The position numbers and the translations under genes were made by a program. From positions 1 to 13,218 of the forward strand of contig JAMOUL010000073.1 in NCBI GenBank assembly GCA_027062035.1: a DNA stretch of 13,218 nt. The letters run 5' to 3'. Below are positions 6,885-13,218 of this stretch, piece by piece (the stretch's first letter is position 1; each line of letters begins with the position of its first letter). The notes beneath the pieces are model-generated. The model saw nothing but the letters and a program-made list of their open reading frames with translations. It did no database searches and was not told the DNA's origin. This DNA is from Candidatus Aminicenantota bacterium (GTDB lineage Bacteria > Acidobacteriota > Aminicenantia > S016-38).

Positions 6885-8165
6885 ATGAAAAAAATCGTCC
6901 TCGCATTGCTATTTGTAACCCTTGTTTTTGGTGCTGGATTTGACATTACCGAGCATGGAACAAGGGCCACGGCAATGGGTTCCGCATTTATTGCAAGGGC
7001 TTCTGATCCCTCTGCAATCTTTTACAACCCGGCTGGAATAGCCTTCTTAGGTAAAACATGGTTCTATGCCGGTGGCACTCTTATAGCGCCAAAGGGGAGT
7101 TTTGAAGGAGCCAACCCCTTTCCTGGCGAAGGAGTAAAGGAAGAACTGGAAACCCAGTATTTTCCCGTTCCAAATTTTTACATTGTTTATCCAATTTCAG
7201 AGAATCTGACTTTTGGGTTGGGAGTTTACTCTCCCTTCGGCCTGGGAACGAAATGGAAAAATCCTGATTCTTATACCGGGAGATATATTTCCACCGAAAG
7301 CTCCATAACCATGTTTACTGTAAATCCGGTAATAGCCTACAGATTCAGCGATGCCATTTCCCTGGGTGTTGGGCTTCAGTATTCCTTATCAAAGGTCCAC
7401 TTTCTCCAGTACATCCCTGCATTTAACCCATTTACCTTTACAGTGGTAGATGTGGGAACTGTAAAGGCTGACTCCAACTGGAAGGGAAGCCTTGGTTTCA
7501 ACGCAGGTCTTATGATTAAACCCAGTGATAAGGTAAGCTTTGGACTCACCTATAGACACAAACAGAAGGTGGATTATACCGGAACTGCCCAGTTTTCTCA
7601 GATCTTTACAGGCAACCTTATATTCGATGCTATAGTGGCCAGTACACTTCCATTCGGTCAGGATGTGACGGTTAACGCATCCATTACCTACCCATCCTAC
7701 CTTGGAGGAGGAATAGCATTTTATCCCAGTGATAACCTCTCTGTGGAAGTGGATCTGGGATACACTTTCTGGAGCATGTATGACGAACTCCCCATAACAT
7801 TCCCGGATTATCCCGGACTGAATCCAGGAGAAGAGGCAGTCAAGGAGTTCTATCATAACAATATAACCTTCCGCTTTGGTGTGGAATATATGTTAAATGA
7901 AGGAACCTATCTCAGGGCTGGCTATGTTTACGACCAGAACGCTGCGGATCCGGAATCCGTCACCCCTCAGCTTCCGGATACAACAAGACATTTAATTTCC
8001 ATAGGTCTTGGAAAGGACCTCACAGATAACATGTATGTCGATATATCAGCCATATACCTTCTCGGTCAGGACAGAAGCACAGAAGGAAAAAGCAAATACC
8101 ATTACGAAGGCACGTTTAAAACAAACGCTTTTCTCTTTGGCATAAACTTCGGATATAAATTCTAA
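6885..8165 (+). CDS. FadL/OmpP1/TodX-family outer-membrane transport protein
   Basis: A 426-residue outer-membrane beta-barrel of the family that takes up long-chain fatty acids and other hydrophobic compounds. It begins with a signal peptide (MKK, then a hydrophobic stretch, probable cleavage near residues 16-18). The mature N-terminus shows the family hatch motif: ITEHGTRATAMGSAFIARA, then DPSAIFYNPAGIAFL with the NPA triplet at 48-50. The remainder is rich in alternating aromatic and polar strands, and the last strand FLFGINFGYKF ends in Phe, the usual signal for barrel assembly. Length fits FadL proteins (about 400-450). It has its own promoter and a very strong ribosome site, so it is likely highly expressed. 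It is transcribed away from mscS and followed by a hairpin and the sirtuin gene. The substrate is not determined: fatty acid, hydrocarbon or aromatic are all possible. Confidence 0.9.
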   Translation: MKKIVLALLFVTLVFGAGFDITEHGTRATAMGSAFIARASDPSAIFYNPAGIAFLGKTWFYAGGTLIAPKGSFEGANPFPGEGVKEELETQYFPVPNFYIVYPISENLTFGLGVYSPFGLGTKWKNPDSYTGRYISTESSITMFTVNPVIAYRFSDAISLGVGLQYSLSKVHFLQYIPAFNPFTFTVVDVGTVKADSNWKGSLGFNAGLMIKPSDKVSFGLTYRHKQKVDYTGTAQFSQIFTGNLIFDAIVASTLPFGQDVTVNASITYPSYLGGGIAFYPSDNLSVEVDLGYTFWSMYDELPITFPDYPGLNPGEEAVKEFYHNNITFRFGVEYMLNEGTYLRAGYVYDQNAADPESVTPQLPDTTRHLISIGLGKDLTDNMYVDISAIYLLGQDRSTEGKSKYHYEGTFKTNAFLFGINFGYKF

Positions 8166-8179
8166 TTAACCTTTACGAT

Positions 8180-8200
8180 AGGGGGGATTTCAGCCCCCCT
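8180..8200 (+). other. Strong GC hairpin between the porin and the sirtuin
   Basis: AGGGGGG and CCCCCCT form a 7-bp stem with a 7-base loop (ATTTCAG), 14 bases after the porin stop. The tail TGTCGTCC is poor in T, so it is not a classic intrinsic terminator. It could terminate weakly or protect the 3' end of the porin mRNA. It ends only 10 bases before the sirtuin ATG. Confidence 0.7.
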
Positions 8201-8210
8201 TGTCGTCCTC

Positions 8211-8954
8211 ATGGAAATAATTAAGGCAGCCAGTGAACTTCTGGAAATCATTTCCCTCCATAAAAGAATATTTATACTTTCCGGGGCAGGAATAAGCACC
8301 CCCAGCGGAATTCCAGACTTCAGAGGAAAGGGCGGTCTTTACGAAAAATTATCCCCTGAAGTTTTTGATATATCTTTATTTTATAAGAATCCAGAATTTT
8401 TCTACTCAGCCATAGGCCCTTTTCTCAAGGTGATTCTTGAAGCAAAACCAAACCCGGCGCATTTACTGATTACAAAACTGGAAGAAATGGGAAAACTCCT
8501 TTTAGTTGCCACACAGAATATAGATGGACTTCACCAGAAGGCCGGCACAACAAAAATAGCTGAACTCCATGGAGGACTGGAGAAAGCCCATTGCTTAAAC
8601 TGCGGAAGGGAATATGGAAAGGAGGACATTTTAGAGACCGCACTTTCCGGGAAAGTACCCTATTGCAGTTGCGGTGGGGTAATAAAACCTGATGTCGTTT
8701 TTTTCGGAGAATCATTACCACAGAAGGCTCTTTTTGATGCAATAAGAGCTGCATCGGCAGCGGATCTGTGCATGGTGTTTGGTTCAAGCCTGGTGGTTCA
8801 GCCAGCAGCCTCTTTGCCCCTTTATACTCTGGATGCTGGAGGAAAATTGGTAATTCTCAATATAGGAAAAACGCCACTGGATCATCTGGCATACAAAAAG
8901 TTCGAGCTTCCAGTGGAAAAAATCTCAGAGAAGGTTTTAACTTTACTAAAATAA
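8211..8954 (+). CDS. NAD-dependent protein deacylase, sirtuin (Sir2/CobB family)
   Basis: A 247-residue compact sirtuin that removes acetyl groups from protein lysines, using NAD and releasing nicotinamide and O-acetyl-ADP-ribose. All core motifs are present: GAGIS (25-29) with GIPDFRG (33-39), TQNID (101-105), catalytic His120 in ELHGG, GSS (191-193) and NIG (217-219). A structural zinc site is formed by Cys128, Cys131, Cys152 and Cys154. In the acyl-pocket region the sequence has Tyr65 but Ile68 where desuccinylases (SIRT5, CobB) have the Arg of Y..R, so deacetylation is more likely than desuccinylation. The overall pattern recalls the Thermotoga maritima enzyme. No Shine-Dalgarno sequence precedes the ATG, and no in-frame alternative start lies between it and the preceding stop, which is the porin stop in the same frame. 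Transcription probably depends on reading through from the porin. Confidence 0.94.
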   Translation: MEIIKAASELLEIISLHKRIFILSGAGISTPSGIPDFRGKGGLYEKLSPEVFDISLFYKNPEFFYSAIGPFLKVILEAKPNPAHLLITKLEEMGKLLLVATQNIDGLHQKAGTTKIAELHGGLEKAHCLNCGREYGKEDILETALSGKVPYCSCGGVIKPDVVFFGESLPQKALFDAIRAASAADLCMVFGSSLVVQPAASLPLYTLDAGGKLVILNIGKTPLDHLAYKKFELPVEKISEKVLTLLK

Positions 8955-8957
8955 AAT

Positions 8958-9884
8958 TTAAAGGGAAACACGTTCCTCCCAGCTGATGATTTCCTGGAGC
9001 GATGCACTGGCCAAAACGTCTCTTTTTAGCCTCCCATTCTGAACGGAAAGGGAGACAAGAAACATCGCCCCCTGGTCCACTTCAATCCCTGTAATTCTAT
9101 GATCGGTGTATATACCGCACCCTGTATTAAAATAAATTGGCTTTTGAATTCTTCCAGAGACATCTCCTGGCGTTCCCTCTTCTTTTCTAACCCTGGAAGC
9201 AAACATAGCCCTGTGGGTATGACCGCAGATAACTATTTTTCCCCGACTTTCGGCCCACCTGTAATATTTTTCTTCCAGCTTATTTCTCCGCCTGTGCACC
9301 TTTGAAGGATTGGAGGAAGAAATTTTCAACATAAGCTGTATTGGTTTCCACAGGTATTTAACAAAAAGACGACTTATTCTCCAGAGAGCGTTACTCATGT
9401 AATCGAGTTGATGACCGTGAAAAAGAAAGAATTCCTTTTTTTGAAAAATCAACCTTAACCCCTGAAGAACAGGAGGATAGGGAAGATATTTTACCAGTTT
9501 ACCTTCTCCCTTCCGTTTTAGACGATTTGCCATTCGATCCACATAGCTTTTCTCTTCAAGAAATATATCATGGTTCCCCACCACCCTGATCAGTCTCCCT
9601 TCCCTGTCAAATTTATTATGCAACCTAAAAATTTCATGGTAGGTAATGGCCACTTCATCCAGATCATCCTCCCAGAGTTCCTCTATATCCCCCAGAAGGA
9701 TAAGGATAAATCCATCTCTATGATACTTTCTGAGGGCTCTCAAATATATTTCTGCATTTGGTTTAAAGTCATCGCTATCCCCGCCATCTCCCATATGAAT
9801 ATCACTGAAGATAACAATTCTGCTTCCTGCATCAAGCTTATATTCAGGAGCATTCCCGTAAATCCTATCCAGAATTCCCTTCAT
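8958..9884 (-). CDS. Calcineurin-like metallophosphoesterase (possibly LpxH-like)
   Basis: A 308-residue phosphoesterase with the complete two-metal site: D28-x-H30 (FSDIHMGD), GD at 65-66 (LLGDIEELWEDD), GNHD at 103-106, HGH at 156-158 and GHTH at 221-224. Between the fourth and fifth motifs lies an inserted region of about 60 residues, basic and partly amphipathic (around 165-205, with several Arg/Lys and Trp), as would suit a lid resting on a membrane or lipid. The layout and the GDIEELWEDD region resemble the branch containing UDP-2,3-diacylglucosamine pyrophosphatase (LpxH), but the third motif is GNHD rather than LpxH's GNRD, so I do not assign that reaction. It starts 20 bases inside the end of ispG, with AGGA just upstream, and is the last gene of the dxr-rseP-ispG operon. 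A lipid pyrophosphate or phosphate ester substrate is a guess from context. Confidence 0.85.
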   Translation of the reverse strand: MKGILDRIYGNAPEYKLDAGSRIVIFSDIHMGDGGDSDDFKPNAEIYLRALRKYHRDGFILILLGDIEELWEDDLDEVAITYHEIFRLHNKFDREGRLIRVVGNHDIFLEEKSYVDRMANRLKRKGEGKLVKYLPYPPVLQGLRLIFQKKEFFLFHGHQLDYMSNALWRISRLFVKYLWKPIQLMLKISSSNPSKVHRRRNKLEEKYYRWAESRGKIVICGHTHRAMFASRVRKEEGTPGDVSGRIQKPIYFNTGCGIYTDHRITGIEVDQGAMFLVSLSVQNGRLKRDVLASASLQEIISWEERVSL

Positions 9885-10944
9885 TTTTCCTGTATTCTTC
9901 TGCCATTCTGTAAATTCTGGTGAGGAGCCTATCCACCATCTCCTTTTCGCTTACTCTCTCCACGAGTTTGCCCCTCTCAAAAATAATACCGACTCCACGC
10001 CCACAGGCAAGGCCAATATCCGCCTCCTTTGCCTCTCCAGGACCATTGACCACGCATCCCATCACGGCCACCTTCAAAGGTACATCCAGCTTCTCGAGCC
10101 GTCTTTCTATCTCATCCACAACAGGAAGAAGATCCACCTCAAGACGTCCACACGTAGGGCATGCTATCAGTTCAACCCCCCTTTTACGGAGCCCCAGTGA
10201 CTTCAGTATTTCCCATCCAACTTTAACCTCATATACAGGAGGTGCAGCCAGAGATACCCGTATGGTGTCCCCGATTCCCTCTGAAAGAAGTATGCCTATC
10301 CCAACAGAACTTTTTACTGTACCGGTAAGGAGTGTTCCTGCTTCTGTTATTCCAACATGAAGGGGATAAGGAACGAGCTTTGAAATCTTTCTGTAGGCTT
10401 CCACTGTACGTTGCACATCAGAAGCCTTCAGGGAAAGTTTTATTGTTCTGAAGTCCAGAAATTCAAAGAATCTTATGTGTTCCAGAGCTGCCTCTACCAT
10501 CCCATCAGCTGTGGCACCCCCATATTTTTCAAGTATGTGTCGTGGAAGAGACCCTGAATTAACTCCTATTCTTATGGGGATGCCTGCATCCTTAGCTGCC
10601 TTTATTATCTTCTCTACCTTCGAAGCTTCGCCTATATTTCCCGGATTGATCCTCAATCCATGAGCACCTATTCTGGCTGCCTCCACTGCAAGGCGCCAGT
10701 CATAATGAATATCAGCTATAACAGGGATGGGCGAGCGACCAACAATCCTTTCAAAGGAAGAAAGAACAGAATGATGGGGAACAGCCACCCTTATTATTTC
10801 ACATCCTGCTTCAGCAAGTTCCTTTATCTGATCCAGGGTGGCCCGCCAGTCCCCGGTATCGGTTTTGGTCATGGATTGAACCCGAATAGGGGCTCCTCCA
10901 CCGATGGTAACATCGCCCACCCTTATCTGAATGGTCTTGTTCAT
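9865..10944 (-). CDS. ispG: 4-hydroxy-3-methylbut-2-enyl diphosphate synthase IspG (GcpE)
   Basis: A 359-residue iron-sulfur enzyme that converts MEcPP to HMBPP, the penultimate step of the MEP route to isoprenoids. The N-terminal TIM barrel begins with VTIGGGAPIRVQSMTKTDT (12-30) and carries VIADIHYDW and GLRINPGNIG (96-105). The C-terminal domain has the ligands of the 4Fe-4S cluster: Cys262 and Cys265 in ACPTCGR, Cys297 in MGCVVNGPGEA and Glu304. Length is that of the two-domain bacterial form. The start overlaps the rseP stop as ATGA and the end overlaps the phosphoesterase by 20 bases. Electrons would come from ferredoxin or flavodoxin, neither of which is encoded here. Confidence 0.97.
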   Translation of the reverse strand: MNKTIQIRVGDVTIGGGAPIRVQSMTKTDTGDWRATLDQIKELAEAGCEIIRVAVPHHSVLSSFERIVGRSPIPVIADIHYDWRLAVEAARIGAHGLRINPGNIGEASKVEKIIKAAKDAGIPIRIGVNSGSLPRHILEKYGGATADGMVEAALEHIRFFEFLDFRTIKLSLKASDVQRTVEAYRKISKLVPYPLHVGITEAGTLLTGTVKSSVGIGILLSEGIGDTIRVSLAAPPVYEVKVGWEILKSLGLRKRGVELIACPTCGRLEVDLLPVVDEIERRLEKLDVPLKVAVMGCVVNGPGEAKEADIGLACGRGVGIIFERGKLVERVSEKEMVDRLLTRIYRMAEEYRKNEGNSG

Positions 10945-12230
10945 AGCCTTTTAAGGATATCGTTAAGCAACACAAAGATGGATAAAAGTATTATTATGGA
11001 AAAGCCCAGCTTTAATATCCAGTCCTTCGCTCTCTCACTGAGTTCTCTTCCTATTAGAGCCTCTATTAAAAGGATTATAATCTGCCCACCGTCCAGCCCC
11101 GGGATGGGTAAGAGGTTTATTATGGCAAGTTGAAGTGATACAAAGGCAAGAAAACTGAGGAAAGGAATCATCCCTGCAGCAGCGGTGGCATAAGAAAACT
11201 GAGCAATGTCAAGAGGACCGGACAGGGTTCTGGGAGAAAGCTTTCCTGCAATAAGCTTTGCCAACACATCAAAGGTCATTGTGGTGTAATAAATGTTATC
11301 CTTAACACTGGAAACAAGGGCTGTGAAAAAGGGATATTGTTTCTTTACCGCAGGTTGGTATGGAAGAAAACCCAGAATCCAGCGACCGTTGATCCTCTCC
11401 GGCTTCACCCTGAGCTCCAGCACCCTTCCCTTTCTCTCTATTTTAAGCACCAGCTCCTTTCCCTGACTGTTATTTATAAGTTCTCTCAGATGATAGAAAT
11501 CTTCCACCCTCTCTCCATTAACTTCCAGGATTCGATCCCCTGGCTTCAAACCAGCCCTTTGGGCTGGCTTACCCGGAAGTATCATACCTATAACAGGCTC
11601 AGCCGGCACATAAATGCCCGAGTAGCCAAGGCTATATTTACCCACCTTTTGAGGGATCAGGGTAGTTTCTACCTTCCTGCCATTTCTCTCCAAAATTACC
11701 CTGACGCTGTTGCCAGCATTTGTGGAGATTATAACCTTAAGGTCCCTCCAGGTAGGGTTTTTCTTTCCGTCTATAAGAATAATCCTGTCTCCCTTATGGA
11801 TACCTGCTTTATCTGCCGGGGATCCTGGTTCTACCCAGCCCACAATTACTGGTTGAGAGTAAAATGCCGGTTCCTGGAGACCTGCCATATAGACTCCTGT
11901 CATTACCGCCACTGCAACGAGCACATTCATTACAGGGCCCATGACCAGGACAAGGAATTTTTGCCACCTTGGTCTTGACATAAATTCCCTCGGGTCACCG
12001 CTACCTTTTTCCTCCCCCATCAGCTTGACGTATCCTCCGAGGGGAATCATGCTTATTCTGTAGTCTGTCTCCCTCCTTTTAAAGCCCACCAGCCTCGGAC
12101 CAAAGCCCAGAGAGAAGGTTTCAACCCCTATTCCAAGAAGCTTTGCTGTGGCAAAGTGTCCAAATTCGTGTGCCACCACTATTATTGTGAAAAGCACAAG
12201 AAACCAGAAAATATTTCCAAGTATTGCCAT
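10941..12230 (-). CDS. rseP: Site-2 intramembrane zinc metalloprotease RseP (M50B)
   Basis: A 429-residue inner-membrane protease of the RIP family, which cuts transmembrane segments of anti-sigma factors and leftover signal peptides. The first membrane helix carries the zinc motif HEFGH (21-25), followed by GFGPRLVGF and PLGGYVKLMGEE. Two PDZ domains follow, at about 125-195 and 205-280, each with a G(D)RI...G core. The second active-site motif NLLPIPGLDGG lies at 372-382 with Asp380 as third zinc ligand, and a last helix is at about 409-423. I chose the ATG at 12230, which has AGGAA about 8 bases upstream. A TTG two codons earlier overlaps the dxr stop and sits right on that ribosome site. 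It begins 2 bases after dxr ends and overlaps ispG by ATGA, the common dxr-rseP-ispG order. No anti-sigma factor gene is visible in the window. Confidence 0.95.
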   Translation of the reverse strand: MAILGNIFWFLVLFTIIVVAHEFGHFATAKLLGIGVETFSLGFGPRLVGFKRRETDYRISMIPLGGYVKLMGEEKGSGDPREFMSRPRWQKFLVLVMGPVMNVLVAVAVMTGVYMAGLQEPAFYSQPVIVGWVEPGSPADKAGIHKGDRIILIDGKKNPTWRDLKVIISTNAGNSVRVILERNGRKVETTLIPQKVGKYSLGYSGIYVPAEPVIGMILPGKPAQRAGLKPGDRILEVNGERVEDFYHLRELINNSQGKELVLKIERKGRVLELRVKPERINGRWILGFLPYQPAVKKQYPFFTALVSSVKDNIYYTTMTFDVLAKLIAGKLSPRTLSGPLDIAQFSYATAAAGMIPFLSFLAFVSLQLAIINLLPIPGLDGGQIIILLIEALIGRELSERAKDWILKLGFSIIILLSIFVLLNDILKRL

Positions 12231-12232
12231 GG

Positions 12233-13218
12233 TCAATTCCTTTTATTTATTAATTTTTCAGCCCTCTCTGCCCCTTCTCTTACCAGCCCAACCACTTCTT
12301 CTATAGAAGATGGGGTATAAGCTGTATGTTCCTCTGAAACTTCAATTATAACATCAAGAATGGCAGAAAACTTTATCCTTCCTTCCAGAAAAGCCATCAC
12401 CGCTGTATCATTCGCTCCATTTACAAGGGCAGAAAGAGATGGGGGTTCTTCAAGCATTCTGTATCCCATTTCTATCGCAGGATAGTTTTCCGGATCAGCT
12501 TCGTAAAATTCCAGCTCCTTAACTTCTGCAAGATTGATGGGTTTGACAGGAGGTACACCTCTTTCCGGGTATAAAAGAGCATATTGAATGGGAATTCTCA
12601 TATCAGGGGCACTCATATGTGCCATTAAACTCCCGTCCCTCATCACAAAGATAGAATGGACAATCGATTGGGGATGTATCAGAACTCCTATTTTTTCCGG
12701 TGTAAGGTCAAAAAGCCATCTGGCCTCAACCATCTCAAAGGCTTTATTCATGAGGGTAGCAGAGTCAACGGTGATCTTTTTTCCCATATTCCACACTGGA
12801 TGGGAAAGCACATCTTCAACTCTTATACTCTCTGGCTTGTTCCTGAAAAACGGTCCTCCTGAGGCAGTAAGTATTATCTTCTCGGGTTTCTCAGGATAAA
12901 GGAATAACTGGAACAGGCTATTATGTTCGCTATCAACAGGAATGATCTCTGCCCCGCTTTTCTTTGCCTCCTCCATAATTACACAGCCTCCACTTACAAG
13001 CGATTCCTTATTGGCAAGTGCAATTCTTTTCCCCCTTTTTACCGCTTCATATGTAGGCAAAATTCCTGCCGTCCCGGATACAGCAATAACTACCAGGTCC
13101 GCCTCCTGCAAGGTTGCAATCCTTCTTAATCCTTCCTCTCCCCAGAGTACATTTTTGCCCAGGACAACTGCGTCCTCTCTTCGGGCCACGGATACCACAG
13201 CAGGGTTGAATTTTTCCA
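12233..13218 (-). CDS. dxr: 1-deoxy-D-xylulose 5-phosphate reductoisomerase Dxr (IspC), N-terminus missing
   Basis: The last 327 or so residues of Dxr, which converts DXP to MEP with NADPH, the committed step of the MEP pathway. The frame is open to the right edge (beginning EKFNPAVVSVARRED); roughly the first 70 residues with the NADPH-binding glycine loop lie outside. Conserved elements present: VDSEHNSLFQ with the metal-binding Asp and Glu, TASGGPFF (substrate loop), HPVWNMGKKITVDSATLMNK, AFEMVEARWLF with the third metal ligand Glu, and PQSIVHSI. The C-terminal helical domain is complete. A GTG at 13198 is an internal valine, not the start. It is the first of the four operon genes visible here; cdsA or uppS are common further upstream in such operons but cannot be seen. 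Confidence 0.96.
   Translation of the reverse strand, partial: EKFNPAVVSVARREDAVVLGKNVLWGEEGLRRIATLQEADLVVIAVSGTAGILPTYEAVKRGKRIALANKESLVSGGCVIMEEAKKSGAEIIPVDSEHNSLFQLFLYPEKPEKIILTASGGPFFRNKPESIRVEDVLSHPVWNMGKKITVDSATLMNKAFEMVEARWLFDLTPEKIGVLIHPQSIVHSIFVMRDGSLMAHMSAPDMRIPIQYALLYPERGVPPVKPINLAEVKELEFYEADPENYPAIEMGYRMLEEPPSLSALVNGANDTAVMAFLEGRIKFSAILDVIIEVSEEHTAYTPSSIEEVVGLVREGAERAEKLINKRN

Noticed and set aside
7389..7856. A 155-codon minus-strand open frame inside the porin gene
   Set aside because: The plus-strand FadL-family protein explains this DNA with signal peptide, hatch motif and C-terminal barrel signal; the reverse frame has none.
11337..11978. A 213-codon plus-strand open frame opposite rseP
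   Set aside because: It is antisense to the PDZ region of rseP, with composition typical of a reverse-complement frame and no family signature.
12231..12236. TTG as the rseP start, two codons upstream of the ATG
   Set aside because: It overlaps the dxr stop and directly abuts the AGGAA ribosome site, leaving no spacing. The ATG at 12230 has correct spacing.
13196..13198. GTG as the beginning of dxr
   Set aside because: The upstream codons to the window edge remain open and read EKFNPAV, a conserved internal Dxr segment, so the gene is truncated by the window and the GTG is internal.
1..13218. Search by eye for tRNA or rRNA genes, CRISPR repeats, transposases, phage genes, toxin-antitoxin or defence genes
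   Set aside because: None recognised. Nearly all of the sequence is explained by conserved housekeeping and envelope genes, and the only gap above 100 bases is 6659-6884, which holds two promoters and one short inverted repeat.

Overview
This window is a compact, gene-dense stretch of bacterial chromosome carrying eleven protein-coding genes, two of them cut by the window edges. I see no RNA genes, CRISPR array, insertion sequence or phage genes. A FadL-type outer-membrane porin with a signal peptide points to a Gram-negative (diderm) cell. The three-part FGAR amidotransferase PurS/PurQ/PurL, in place of the single large proteobacterial PurL, together with a dxr-rseP-ispG gene order and the Thermotoga-like sirtuin, argues against ordinary Proteobacteria. 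A deep-branching or candidate-phylum diderm, possibly thermophilic, fits best; this is inference and no species can be named.

Layout. (1) 1-1057, minus strand: an autoregulated tetR gene with a near-perfect operator and a consensus promoter, translationally coupled to an RND/MMPL-type exporter that runs off the left edge. (2) 1074-6658, minus strand, transcribed mscS > purS > purQ > purL > a GT-C membrane glycosyltransferase. The first four genes overlap one another, and the glycosyltransferase follows 24 bp later. The promoter in front of mscS sits so close to its ATG that the mRNA may be leaderless. (3) 6659-6884: the only real intergenic gap, 226 bp, AT-rich, with divergent promoters for mscS and the porin. 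(4) 6885-8954, plus strand: the FadL-family porin, then a strong GC hairpin, then a NAD-dependent sirtuin deacylase with no visible Shine-Dalgarno sequence. (5) 8958-13218, minus strand: dxr (partial) > rseP > ispG > calcineurin-like phosphoesterase, with spacings of 2, -4 and -20 bp. The promoter lies outside the right edge.

How they work together. Dxr and IspG are the second and the penultimate (sixth) enzymes of the MEP pathway for isoprenoid precursors, and RseP is the membrane site-2 protease that often shares their operon. The phosphoesterase at the end resembles the LpxH-like branch and may act on an envelope lipid. PurSQL makes FGAM from FGAR, ATP and glutamine. The exporter, porin, MscS and GT-C enzyme are envelope functions.

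Most of the window is conserved housekeeping. I did not find a convincing new multi-gene system. The best leads are regulatory: the tetR promoter whose -35 lies inside a terminator-like hairpin, the probable leaderless mscS-pur mRNA, and the hairpin placed where the sirtuin ribosome-binding site should be.
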